A DNA stretch of 53,075 bases from Conidiobolus incongruus B7586 (lineage: Eukaryota > Entomophthoromycota > Entomophthoromycetes > Entomophthorales > Conidiobolaceae). This document shows positions 14,104 to 25,350 of this stretch, one piece after another. Every line of letters starts with the position of its first letter. Position 1 is the stretch's first letter. The notes beneath the pieces were generated by a model. The model was given only the letters and a program-made list of their open reading frames with translations. It ran no database searches and was not told where the DNA came from. The stretch covers positions 1-53,075 of the forward strand of contig JNEM01015450.1 in assembly GCA_000697335.1 (NCBI GenBank), in the 5' to 3' direction. The translations under genes were made by a program, and so were the position numbers.

Positions 14104-14126
14104 GTGTTCAATCCACGGTGGTGGCA
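14054..14126 (+). tRNA. tRNA-Phe (anticodon GAA)
   Basis: A 73-nt cloverleaf without intron. The D arm GCTC/GAGC, anticodon stem TCAGA/TCTGA with loop CTGAAGA, and T arm CCGTG/CACGG around TTCAATC all pair fully. Position 37 is G, the substrate base for wybutosine. The acceptor stem GCTGCTT with TGGTGGC is weak: three Watson-Crick pairs, three G-U pairs and one T-T clash at 7-66. The A and B boxes look intact, so it is probably transcribed. Confidence 0.88.
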
Positions 14127-14452
14127 TTCGCTAAATTGAGGGAATTAAGTCATTTTTTAATCAATTATTCTTTTTGATTTTTTTTATACCACTATTTGTA
14201 ATTTATTGATAATAATTAATACATTTGATCTAAATTTCATATATTTGATTAAATAAATTTTTTTGATAAATACAATATCTCATTCTAGAATTATCAGATT
14301 ATATACTTTTCTTTAAAGTGTATAATTATGATTGAAAAATTATTATGCATTCGGATTAATCCCAATTTATAAAACAAGAAATTAAAAATTTATTAAAATA
14401 TTTAAAACTAATATATACCAAATAATATAGAAAAAAATAATTTGATATTGAA
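14127..14452. other. Short AT-rich spacer
   Basis: A T-rich run follows the tRNA at about 14150-14185 and could serve as a Pol III terminator. Nothing else is seen before the MCM6 stop codon. Confidence 0.5.
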
Positions 14453-17325
14453 TTAATCAAAATCAGCATTCAAATTAGGATGAAGTAATAATAAAGGATT
14501 CTCGGAAGTACCTTCCATTTCCTTGGTTGTACCATCGTCGCGAGGAATTCCCGAAATCTTTTGGCCATCCGTGATTTCGATGAGGGCGGAATCGCGATTT
14601 ACTAGATGTTTGATAATGGTGCGGATCATCTTGTCATGGTATTCGAGCTCATCCTCAGTGTCGAAATCGCCGACACCTTCTTCAAGGTACCAGCCAATTA
14701 GATCGTCACGGTGAATACCAGGATTACCTGAGTTTTCTTCGGCTTGGATCTTGAGAATGATGAGACGTTTGAGACGTTCGAATTGCTCACGACTGATACG
14801 GATCTTATTGCCGGATGCCGTGGAGGTGACGGGTACCTGCGATATCGAGGATTCAGCATTGGCTTCTGTAGCGGTTTCGCCGTAGGTAACTTCGGTAGCC
14901 TCAGTTTCGGCTTGGAGTTCGCTAAATTCTTCTTCAACGTGGATGATACTCTGTTTGAGAAGGCGGAAAGCTTCCTCAACGTGGGCGGTTTCGATTGTGA
15001 TTGAGCAGTGAGCTCTGGCGATGGCTTCAGATAAACGAATGAGAGATTCTAATTGACGTACTGTGATACGGTATGAATTTTTGCCAATGGCTTGAGTATC
15101 TTGCAATCTGAGGGTTTGGTAACACTTGGCAAGTAAGGCTTTGGATTCGGGAGTGAGCTTAGGCTTAAAGATTTTAGCAAATCGAATGAATCTAAGAATT
15201 TGTTGAGGAGTCAATTCGGGAGTAACTTCAACAGCACCAGTTCTATGGAGGTTGACGATATGGGAAGCAAGGTTGGTATCTGTTAATTCGTTGGGTTCAT
15301 CCAATACAACGAAGAAAAGATCGAAACGAGACATAATAGCAGGAGTCATAGCAATGTTCTGTTTCAAGGTCAATTTGTTGTTGTAACGACCACCAATGGG
15401 ATTGGCAGCTGCAAGAATGGAAGCACGAGCATTGAGCGTAGCATGGACACCAGCCTTGGCAATAGAAATAGTTTGTTGTTCCATAGCTTCGTGAATAGCA
15501 ACTTGATCACTCAAGTCCATCTTGTCGAATTCATCAATAGCACAGATACCATTATCCGCCAACATTAAAGCACCAGCCTCAATGGTAAAATCACCACTCT
15601 CTTCATCTTTGACAACTGAAGCAGTCAAACCAGCAGCACTGGAAGCTTTACCAGAAGTATAGACGGATCTGGGATAGAAACTGCAAACATATTTGAGGAA
15701 TTGGGACTTGGAAGTACTGGGATCACCAACGATACAGACGTTGATATCACCTCTGAGCTTCATGCCCTCGGGAGTAACCTTGTGAACACCACCAAGCATC
15801 TGAAGTAAAATGCCCTTCTTAATTTCATCATGGCCAAATACTGTAGGAGCAATGGAGCGGTAAAGCTTTTGATAGAGAGTATCAGATGAAGCGAGTAATT
15901 CGCGTAATTCAGCAACTTCAGCTTCTGTCAAAGTGGACATGTATTCTTTTTGTAATTGTTCATCAGTTTTGTTGGCAGTTTGCTCGTCATCTCCAAGAAA
16001 TCCAGCTTGATGCTATTGAACAATTAATAAAGCTATTCATAAATTTACAAATATTATAAAGCTTACATTGGCATTGGAAGGTTGGACATGGCTAGCCAAG
16101 AAAGCTAATTTGTAGGTTAAATCACGAGCACCAAGTGATTTGAGACCAGTAACTCCAGAAGTGGCCAAACCATCCTTAGCTCTACCAGTACCACCAATAT
16201 CTCTCTGAGCAGTAACTTTGGTACCTATTAATTTAAATGAGTCAATGTGCAAAGCTCTAAAATAATCTTAAATAACAATTACCTGGTGTCTTAAGCTGAC
16301 TAATATCTGGAACAACGATTAAACAACCAGTAAAAATAACTTTGTCACCAGGTTTAGCCCTTTCAACCATTTCACCACGAATAATAACGTCGAAAGTACG
16401 GGGCATGGAACCAGAAGGAATTTCGTTAGAGTTTTCTTGAATGCGAACTCTTTGCCAATCGACAAATTTACATTCAGAGTTGAGTAGGCGCCACTCCAAA
16501 CGATTCATACAATTGGGGTTGGGACAGTTAGTGGGCTCTGTGTATTTGAACTGTTGGTAGACGCTACGTACCGTGGCGTTACATAAGCCACAGGCGAATG
16601 TACCAGTAATCAATTCAGGACGTACTTCCGAAGTACGAGTGACAGTACCGGATACGGATAATAACTTACCAAGTTGGGAAGTGGTCAAATCACGAACTTT
16701 AGAAACTGGATCAATACCGATGAAACTCAACAAGAGTTCACGTTGAATCTGCTGCCTTTGGACATTTCCATGGTCCATACATAAATAATTGGGGATTTCA
16801 CGTAAACCAACAGCTTGAAGGGCATTTAATAAGAAAGATTCGTATCTAATAAAAATTAGTAAACTCAATTTAAATAATAGTAAAATAAAAGATATATCAC
16901 CTGTAAAAACTATTCATAATAGCAGTAGCTAATTCGCTATTAACGTTCATAATATGATTAAAATCGACATAAACCGTTAGCTTTTGAGTAATGGCCAATT
17001 GACGAATTTGTTCAATATAATATAAAGTATCTCCATCTTGATAACTAGGCTATAATTAATACTAAATTAAACATAGAACCTAATAAACTTACTTTTCTAA
17101 AAATCTTTTGAATTGCTCTTCAACAATCATACCGTTCTGATCAATCACCTTTGGAATAGAAGGACCCATCAACTGAGGGCGTAGAGGCCTTTCTGGCTTA
17201 CGGTTACCAAATTGGTCCACCTCGTTAATATCGATTTGGGACTGACTTGGTACAGCAATTGGTGTAAAGATCTGACCTCCTGTAGGATATGGTGTAGCAA
17301 ATGAAGAATTAAAGGGTTCCGACAT
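14453..17325 (-). CDS. MCM6: DNA replication licensing helicase subunit MCM6
   Basis: Complement of exons 17093..17325, 16901..17044, 16845..16283, 16224..16067 and 16012..14453, giving 885 residues. The N-terminal domain has the MCM zinc finger (C-G-L-C ... C-P-N-P-N-C). The AAA+ core shows Walker [11 protein letters not shown] near residue 462, Walker [10 protein letters not shown], and the arginine finger [12 protein letters not shown]. The stretch [19 protein letters not shown] and the QQFKYTEP segment fit Mcm6 rather than Mcm2-5 or 7. A winged-helix-like tail follows an acidic linker. Mcm6 is part of the Mcm2-7 ring loaded at origins by ORC, Cdc6 and Cdt1. The four introns are 48-58 nt and all phases agree. 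The start is the only ATG of exon 1 and precedes a CCAAT/E2F-like promoter. Confidence 0.95.
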
Positions 17326-17517
17326 CTTTATTTCTTAACAACTTAAACTCTTAACTCTTTATAATTTACTTTAGAATTTTTAATTATGTAATTGAATTGA
17401 TAATATTATGTATCAAACTTATTAGTTATCTTTGTTAAGAATTTATTTTTGAATTATTTAACCTTTGAAATACTTTTCATCACATTTATACTTTTTTTGT
17501 CCCAATTCTGGTGATAG

Positions 17518-17665
17518 CCAATCACTTTAGGGGATTTTGAAAATTTGTTTTTGGCGATTGACCAATTAAAATATAAGTTAAATCTGATTGGGCTAGAAAG
17601 CATTCTATTAGGTAAGTTTCTCGCGCATGATTGGTATATTATTTTCTCATAATGAATCGACCAAT
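17518..17665. promoter_or_regulatory. MCM6 promoter: five CCAAT boxes and two E2F-like sites
   Basis: CCAAT or its complement occurs at 17518-17522, 17562-17566, 17587-17591, 17630-17634 and 17661-17665. TTTTTGGCGA at 17547-17556 and TTTCTCGCGC at 17617-17626 resemble E2F/DP sites, which drive MCM genes at G1/S in animals and plants. The cluster lies 190-340 bases upstream of the MCM6 start. Binding by NF-Y and E2F is inferred from the motifs alone. Confidence 0.55.
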
Positions 17666-19646
17666 TAGATTGATTCAAATTAACTAATAAATTCTTTTAT
17701 GAGTTTATTAGATAAAAGGCTGAATTAACAAGTATATTCAAAATAAATATTTTACTGATATTAATACTATTACATAAATAACAGCATATAATAATGAATA
17801 TTATTTTAATTTTGAAAATATTGTTTTTAAATTTTATTTATATTATAAAGTCCCCTAAAATCAATATTTCTGATATATTTTAACAAATATGAAAATAATT
17901 TAACCATACTTGAGATATATATTAAAAATTTTGGCCATTAATGGAAAAAATAAATATTAACTTTGAATATTATAAATCTACTAATATTGAATAAATTGTA
18001 TGATTTAATTTGAATTGTGTGATAATATTAAATTATATCAAGAGTACTATAGATATAATACATTTTGAAAATATATAAAAATATAAATAAATTTGATAAC
18101 AATAAGTAATGAATGATATTAAAATTAATTGTTGTATTTTAAATAATATGATAATAGTTTATAATTTTTATTCAAGTAATGTATTTTTTTAAAATTAACT
18201 TTTCATCCTTATTATTTTTGAATAATCACAAAAATCCAAAGTTTTAATACAATATTATTTAGTTTTTATCAAATATTGAAAATAAAAATAGCTTTAAGAC
18301 TGCATTCGAATATATATAGGTGAAAATAATTTGTTATTTTGATGAATCCTAAGAGTCGATTATTTTTATCAATTATTACTATAAAATAATAATAAATATA
18401 TTAATGATTTTATATTCAAAGATGTTAGTAAAATTATGTGAATTGTTTAAATCATATAGGATAATTTAAAAATATTGTAAAATATTAGATTAATAAATTA
18501 AAAGATGAATAGCACACTCCCATAAGAGCTTGAAACACCATCCTCCCGATTAGCATTTGGACACACTAGTTAATTGCGCCAATCAAACTGCGATTAGGAT
18601 AATTTGAATTTTATCATTTAATATTTTCATTATAATAAATTTTTTATATATTCACACGGTAATAATTTATATATTTTTAATATTTGATTGCTGTAATTCC
18701 ATTAGAACATACATACTCAATAAAAATTTTACATAGTTTATTTATTAATTCAAATTTGATAACATCTTATATCCAATGTATTTCATATATTTTAATTTGA
18801 ATATAGCTATATACATCCCAATAGACCAATTCAATCATAAATTTAACTCATCAAACATATAAAATTATTTTGCAATAAATAATTGGATATGATTGTTTTT
18901 TTATTTTAAAATATTTTAATATTAATTAATTATAGCAATCCAAATAAGTTTAAAGCATTATTTAATATATTAATATTGAATATTATGTATTTTACTAATA
19001 ATATATTCTTAAATCTAATATGATGAAAATATTGATTCATTCGATGGGATTGCAAAAGTAAATTTATGATAAAAGATGAAATTGAATATTGGTTTTTATA
19101 TAAAATAGTATTTTATATAATTGAATTGATTTTTAGAAATGGAGTAAATATTAGAATATAATATATATAACAAGCATAAGGAGTTATTAAATTTGCTTTG
19201 ATATTATCCTGTAAAAATTTATATCAGAATATAAGTTAAAGATGATAATTGATGAATGTACAGAATTTGGGAAAAATTCAATTTTAGCCAAATCAATTGA
19301 AAAATGAATTATAAAAAGAATAGATACAATATCATAAATATTAAATAAATATTAGATATTATAAATTTAAATATTTTGGTTTATAATATTTGATTTACAT
19401 GGATGTTTATAATACATCGTAATTAATATTACTACTATTATATTAAATATTTGTAAAATAAATCAATAAAATCATATATAAAATTTCAAATTTATATGAA
19501 ATCAATCCCATAATCTAAATTAAGTACCAGATAATTTTTAGTTTTTTTCTAAAATGCAATTTTTTGGCCTCTCTTTTAGGTGTCAAATAAGCATCTCGGA
19601 CTTCAATTTAATTGTCCTTTAATACACTTATTAGCAATTAATCAAT
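17666..19646. other. AT-rich intergenic with one GC island
   Basis: Mostly A+T sequence with no gene. The exception is a block at 18508-18600, listed separately. A pyrimidine-rich segment just before eS17 (about 19560-19580) may belong to its promoter or leader. Confidence 0.5.
18508..18600. other. Isolated GC island with CCAAT and E2F-like motif
   Basis: A roughly 90-base block of balanced composition in a desert. It carries CGATTAG twice (18547-18553 and 18591-18597) and TTGCGCCAAT at 18574-18583, which combines a CCAAT box with an E2F-like core on the other strand. No open frame, tRNA or recognised RNA gene lies in it. It could be a promoter, enhancer, origin element or unknown small RNA. 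Confidence 0.4.
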
Positions 19647-20084
19647 ATGGGTCGTGTTAGAACTAAGACTGTTAAGAAGGCTTCCCGCGTCTTGATCGAA
19701 AAATACTATCCTCGCTTGACTTTGGACTTCCACACCAACAAGAGAATCGCTGATGAAGTCGCTCAAATCCCCTCCAAGCGTCTCCGTAACAAGATCGCCG
19801 GTTTCACCACCCACTTGATGAAGCGTATTCAACGTGGTCCCGTCCGCGGTATTTCCTTCAAACTTCAAGAAGAAGAGCGTGAACGTAAGGATAACTACGT
19901 TCCCGAAGTTTCCGCTTTGGCTCTCTCTACCATCGAAGTTGACTCCGACACCAAGGAACTTCTCAAGTCTTTGAACTTTGAAAACATTCCCGGAGTCCAA
20001 GAAGTTTCCGGCGCTTCCTTCCACGGTGTTGTCGGCGGTAGCCGCGGTCCCCGTCGCGACCAACGTCGTCCTCGTCGTCAATAA
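19647..20084 (+). CDS. RPS17: 40S ribosomal protein eS17
   Basis: Single-exon gene of 145 residues starting [20 protein letters not shown], the highly conserved start of eS17. The three-helix N-terminal core is complete, with [20 protein letters not shown] followed by [16 protein letters not shown]. The protein binds the small subunit near the beak/head. The tail is Gly/Arg-rich. Codons are strongly biased to C-ending and CGT/AAG forms, unlike the neighbours but like ATP1, as expected for a highly expressed gene. Unlike yeast RPS17 genes, no intron interrupts it. Confidence 0.97.
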   Translation: MGRVRTKTVKKASRVLIEKYYPRLTLDFHTNKRIADEVAQIPSKRLRNKIAGFTTHLMKRIQRGPVRGISFKLQEEERERKDNYVPEVSALALSTIEVDSDTKELLKSLNFENIPGVQEVSGASFHGVVGGSRGPRRDQRRPRRQ

Positions 20085-21128
20085 ATTCTACCCAAGGTGA
20101 CAAAAGATCATCTAGAGTGAATTAAACCGTGTTGTATGTACCCTAACAGAAGCACTCTCCAACTCAGTATTATAAACCTCTTCATATATACTTTAGATCT
20201 AAAGTTATGAGTTTTTCCAATTACTCATAAATTCCCCAGTGTCAAACCAAAAAACCTAAAAAACTATCAGTGTTCAAAGTTAGTTATTTATTGTATAAAT
20301 TTTTTCTAACTATTTTCAATTTTTTAGATTCTTAATCAGACTGAGCTTTATTTCAATCTCAATATCCACTTTATTCCTTCTTCAAGATTTTAATTCAAAC
20401 TTTATTGTTGGTACATGACTTTTTCAACTTGTTCTAAGGATTGATCATTTGAAATCTCGATCAGCATTTAATTTTTAAAACTGAATCTCATTTAAACTAA
20501 CTTTTGCAAGCATTATTCAAATGATTTGTTTACAATTTAGCTATAAATACTTTTGGTGTATCAGTAATGAAATTCATTCTGTTTACAATTTGGATCTCTT
20601 CAGTCATTTCTATTTTAATTCTCAATCCTGAATATCAGCAATTATTTATTATACATTGACACAATGAATCTCACTTCTTCATCGAGTTGTCTTCTATAAC
20701 ATAAATTTTTCATATGATTCCACTATTTATAATGCTCCCGCATTTTTATATCCTAACCTTTTTATTAAATTTTAAATACTATTACTAACCTTTATTTTAG
20801 CGCCCCTTCATTCAATATTTTTTTATTTAAATAAATCATTTTACAAGGTCAAATTTGCTTAATATTATATTATTCAATAAACTGGTTATTCATCCTTAAT
20901 ATATCTCATCTATTTGATCTTATTTAATTAGATGACACTCTTATCATGTGGTTAAATTATATCTATTTTGCAAAGTTTTACAATATTAACTATTCATAGT
21001 TTGATATATGATCTATGTATTATTCATCAAATAATGCCATTTCTAAGAAGTAATAATTTAAAGTATTTTTAAATGACTATATTTGAAAATAAATATCAAA
21101 GGTTATATTTATTCATTTTATTTACAAT
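20085..21128. other. Intergenic between convergent genes, pyrimidine-rich
   Basis: About 1 kb between the eS17 and TYW3 stop codons. From about 20140 to 20960 the plus strand is richer in T and C than typical desert here. This suggests a long 3' untranslated region or a non-coding transcript. No open frame of substance is present. Confidence 0.4.
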
Positions 21129-22138
21129 TTAATTATCTAAAATATCTTCTATAATTTCATCGTTGGTATTGTCATCAGCAGCGAGAGAAGCTTCTTGTAA
21201 TTTCTTCTCTTTCTCAGCCTGTTTAAGTTGTTGCAATTTTAAGCCTTCCATCCTCTTCCTCAATCTTCGATCCTCTTTACTTTCTACAGGGTTTTCCTTG
21301 GCCTTCTCATCTTCTTCCTTGAAAGTTTGAATCAATTTCTGTCTCAATCGCTCCATCCTCGAGAAATTGTTATCGAATCGGGAATTAGCCAAATCCAACA
21401 GCTTCACTAAATAGTCCACCTCCACTAACAATTGAATGTAAGGCTCGTCACAATCTTCGTGATAGATCCCAATGGGGACGTCCAGCTTGATGGAGCTGCG
21501 AATTCCTACCATATATCTGAATTTGTTACCGATAACCATACCGGAATTACGGTATCCCAATTGAATAGCTAGGCCTACAAGTTGTCGGGCACGATCCAAG
21601 GTACGACATTGAGTGTGCAAAACCTACATTATAACAATTAATTAAAAAAATAATTAAAGATATACAAAAAAATTACCATTGGTTCAAAATCCAACCAAAT
21701 CAATCTACTAGTACCAAACGTGCTCTTACTCTTAGACTCTCCTAACAATTTCACTGGCAAATTGCCAAATAAAAATGGAATGGGGTTGAAGTTGTCTTGG
21801 GATAATAATTTGGAATCAATTGGGTCGTGAGTCACATAAAACCAGTGACCTCCTCCCTTCATCAACGCAGCATCACCCTCACCCTCACCCTCACCCTCAC
21901 CATCATCATTGTCTTCGTTAGTCTCGTCGACCTGACTCACTTCGGGCTGACAATATACGGCAACCCTCCCTGAGCACGAACTCGTAGTGACGAAATCCCT
22001 ATGTTCGTTTAATACCTTCATCAAGGGTTTAATAGGTTCGTCAACACTTCCTTTGGGTGACAAATCAGTTAATTCAGGAATTTGCAAATCGTGCAAAATT
22101 TTAGATTTTCTCAAGTCGAATAATTCTTGTTTTGACAT
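21129..22138 (-). CDS. TYW3: tRNA wybutosine-synthesizing protein 3 (TYW3)
   Basis: Complement of exons 21677..22138 and 21129..21623, 318 residues. TYW3 methylates N4 of the wyosine intermediate at G37 of tRNA-Phe using S-adenosylmethionine. The family signature TTSSCSGR (about residues 51-58) is present, then GGGHWFYVTHDP, FEPMVLHTQC, and the block GYRNSGMVIGNKFRYMVGIR with SSIKLDVPIG, all typical of the Taw3/TYW3 fold. A Gly-Glu repeat at about residues 80-88 is encoded by a G-rich hexamer array. The tail is a charged coiled coil. The intron at 21624-21676 is phase 0 (ATG then GTAATT). PRP4 lies upstream on the same strand, with about 200 bases between them. Confidence 0.92.
21875..21898 (-). 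repeat. Four in-frame GTGAGG-type hexamers forming a G-quadruplex motif
   Basis: Four tandem ACCCTC units on the plus strand. The coding (minus) strand therefore has four GGG runs separated by three-base loops, the canonical G3N3 quadruplex pattern, and translates as Gly-Glu repeats within TYW3. Confidence 0.85.
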
Positions 22139-22347
22139 GGTTTTTTTTAGTTTTTTTTAATGTGGATTTTGATAAGTTTGTCAAAGGTCATCAAACTATT
22201 AAAGTTTATTGAGTTATTTGGAAATATTATGGGATTGTCAAAATGAGAACTGATTTTTATCAAACTCAAAATTTGATATTAATATATATATATATTTTTT
22301 ATTTAAAAGTAATATAATTAATAATGGTAATTAGTAAATGAAGTATT

Positions 22348-24223
22348 TCAATAAGCTAAATTTTCGTTGGCCCATAATTTAAAAGTACGATCATAACCTG
22401 AAGTGACCCAGAATTTGTTATCTATATCAAATCAATTAATATCAAATATACTGCAGCGAAATAATAAAAATTACCTCTAGAAATATCCAACCCCATTACC
22501 TTACCCTCGTGGGCGTTGATCGATTTCAAGAGTTTGAAGTCGGACGATGACCACGCTTTGACCGTACCATCGAAACTGGCACTCATGAGGTAGCCCCCTG
22601 TGATGTCGAGGGTGGTGTCAAACATTTCACTACTGAGGATTTGAGAGCCTTGGAAGTACTTGAGATCGGATATAAGATTGATGTGCGCTGGGATTGTGTA
22701 GATTGTCTTCATTTGGCGTAAGTCGTAGATTTTGATGGTATTGTCCGCTGATCCGGTTGCTAAGTGGTATCTAAATAATTGGTTAGTCTGATAATTATGT
22801 GGAATATGATTAATATTACCCATTGGGTGAGAAATCACAAGCCAAAAGATCCTTGACGTGATCTGTTAAATCCATGATGGATCGACCAGTTCTCAAATCC
22901 CAAACTCTTCCTACGCAGTCCAAACCACTAAATTACACTAATTAATAAAAGTTTCTATTTATATTTATAAATATATTACCCTGTAGCTATGAGAGAACCG
23001 TCAGGATGGAAACTCATAGTATATACTTCCTTTTGGTGGCCGTCTTGAAGCAATAATTCTTCAGTAGTTTCTAAATCCCAGAGACGCCATGTAGCATCGA
23101 AACTAAAAATTAAATTAGAAAAATAAAAGTAATTTGTATTGAATGTACCTTGTGCTAGCTAACCACTTGCCATGAGGGTGAAATTCTACTTTACTCACAC
23201 GGCTTGCATGACCCTGCAAGCATTCCAGAGGCGTATCCTTCTCCAAATTCCAGAGCAAAACCTTATTGTCGCTACCACCCGATGCGATGTTCACAGCACT
23301 CTCACTCAGATTAATGGTGCTCTGGGGATGAAAGCTGATACCGGACACACGATCGGTATGACCTCTCAGAGTACGCACTTCGGTACAGCTGGGTACTTGC
23401 CAAAGTTTGATTAATCCTGACATACTGCCATTGCAAATAAATTTAGAGTTGGGCGAAAATTTCACGCACGTTAAAGGTCGATTATCACCGATTTGACTTC
23501 CGAAAATATTCCAATCGTTCAAACTCTTGTAAAAATTGTTCTGTAATTCTCTCAATTTGGCTAGTGGCTTCTCGTAATCCTGGTTAGCTAATTCGATTCT
23601 GCGCTTGGCTCGATTAAGTGAATAAATTGCAATTTGCTGGCGCGCTTCCCTCAATGACTCCGATCCCAACGTGAAAAATTCCTCGTCTGATTCGGACTCC
23701 GACTCTGATTTTACAGACCCGGGTTGCGTGCCAGTCGTCGACCTCACAAATTCCGGAGCGTTGGGGTCCATCTTACTTAACAGGTATCTCAAACGGTCAC
23801 GACGTTCTCCCGGCCCTTCCCCGAACAAACAAATGGGCTCTCCAAGCTCTCTGAGACGTGCTTTGACGCGATTATCGTCGGTAGGCACCGCCAAGTTACG
23901 AGCTCGATTCCTCCTCTCAAATTCTGCCAATATTGCGGACTGCTGCTCGGAGGTTTTGATAAGAGAATCGGTAGCCAAGTCATCTAAATACAAAACCATT
24001 AATAACTATATGATTAATATATATCATTCAATTATATACCTATTTCAATTCCGTTATCCTCCTCTTCCATATCGCCACTATCTTCGTCACTCTGGTTGGT
24101 ACTCTGACGCTTTCTCTTATTAGCATTAACATCTCTATTCAAAGTAGTTTGACTAAATTCCAAACTTCCAAAGTGTACTCTACCTCCACTATTATTGGAT
24201 TTTGTAGGTTTATTATCTGACAT
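22348..24223 (-). CDS. PRP4: U4/U6 snRNP protein Prp4 (PRPF4), WD40
   Basis: Complement of exons 24040..24223, 23149..23983, 22980..23102, 22820..22927, 22475..22770 and 22348..22421, giving 539 residues. After an acidic N-terminus comes the splicing-factor-motif region [19 protein letters not shown] followed by [10 protein letters not shown], diagnostic of Prp4/PRPF4, then seven WD40 blades (from about residue 225) that end [16 protein letters not shown]. The protein joins Prp3 and Snu13/15.5K-associated factors in the U4/U6 and tri-snRNP particles. Short introns with GTAATA/GTACAT donors interrupt the WD domain. The last exon is only 74 nt. It is divergent from the EBP gene, with 414 bases between the starts. 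Confidence 0.94.
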
Positions 24224-24637
24224 TGTTTTTTGTTATTATTTAGTATTTTATTTATAATTGATTGAGCAAGCTTTTGAAGGATTATTTATTAAATTGATCT
24301 TGGAAATTAATATTATGGGATAGTTCATGATTATCAAATTTCTTTTGATTAGATTTCAAATTCGTATGCTATAGCATTCAAGATTAATCAAATACATGAT
24401 CAATATATTATATTTGATTTGTGCAATTTTGTTATTCTTTTTTTTGAAAATATTTTATTTCTTAAATGCGTAATATAGATTTTTTATAAATTTATTATGG
24501 TATTGAAGATTAATATAGTAGTTTTTAATTTGAGAATTAATTCAACCCACAATTTTATGATTTAGTTGAATACTTAAATATTATCTATTATTAGTCACAT
24601 TCAATTCCAATAGCAAATAGTAAAAGATATAGTTAAG
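24224..24637. promoter_or_regulatory. Divergent promoter region PRP4/EBP
   Basis: 414 AT-rich bases separate the two start codons and must hold both promoters. I see no distinct boxes beyond T-rich tracts. Confidence 0.4.
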
Positions 24638-25350
24638 ATGTCATCGCATCCCTACTATCCCCAATCTCTACAACTACCTCACTACACTCCAATGCAACAC
24701 TCTCCTATCCAAATCCTCGGTGGGATGTCCCTTGTATTCTGTCTAATCCTAATTATTGGTTATTATAAAATTTCTCAAAAATCCCAAAATATGAAATACC
24801 GTCTCCAATTCCTGTGGTTTTTACTAAGTGGTTTAATCCATACTTCCATCGAACTCTACTTTATCACACATCACAAAACCTTGGCAGGTGATACCACTTT
24901 TATGGGAGATTTGTGGAAAGAGTATGCTAAGAGTGATTCAAGATATTTAAGTAGTGATAGTTTGGTGTTGGTGATGGAGAGTATTACAGTGGTGAGTATA
25001 TTAATTTTTTTAATTTTTGAATATGAATTTAGTAATTTATTCCAAATAATTAGATGATTTGGGGTCCTATATCCCTACTAGCATCCTACCTCATCTACCA
25101 ACAGAATCTAAAACGTCACATCCCCATTATCATTGTATGCTTAGCGCATTTGTATGGCTGCACACTTTACTACTTGACTACATTTTACGAAGGAGCTATT
25201 CACTCAAACCCCCACCCATATTACTTCTATGGATATTTCATAATCATGAATGCTTTTTGGATTGTAATTCCATTAGGTATTATTGTTAATAGTTCTAAAG
25301 TGGTTTTACAGTGTTTAGAAGAGTTTGGAGGAAAGGAGAAGATGAATTAA
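24638..25350 (+). CDS. EBP: EBP-type sterol C8-C7 isomerase (EXPERA family), catalytic residues intact
   Basis: Exons 24638..24991 and 25054..25350 join at phase 0 into 216 residues. This is a small multi-pass membrane protein of the emopamil-binding family, which moves the sterol double bond from C8 to C7 in the ER. The residues known to be needed in human EBP (H77, E81, E123, T126, N194, W197) correspond here to H68, E72, E114, T117, N184 and W187 and are all kept. The family block LWKEYAKSDSRY and the WGP and MNAFW motifs are clear. Most studied fungi use the unrelated Erg2 enzyme for this step, so an EBP in a fungus-like genome is noteworthy. A diverged paralogue lies 5 kb downstream on the other strand. 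Confidence 0.9.

Noticed and set aside
19638-20081. 147-residue minus-strand frame across eS17
   Set aside because: Exact antisense shadow of the ribosomal protein gene.
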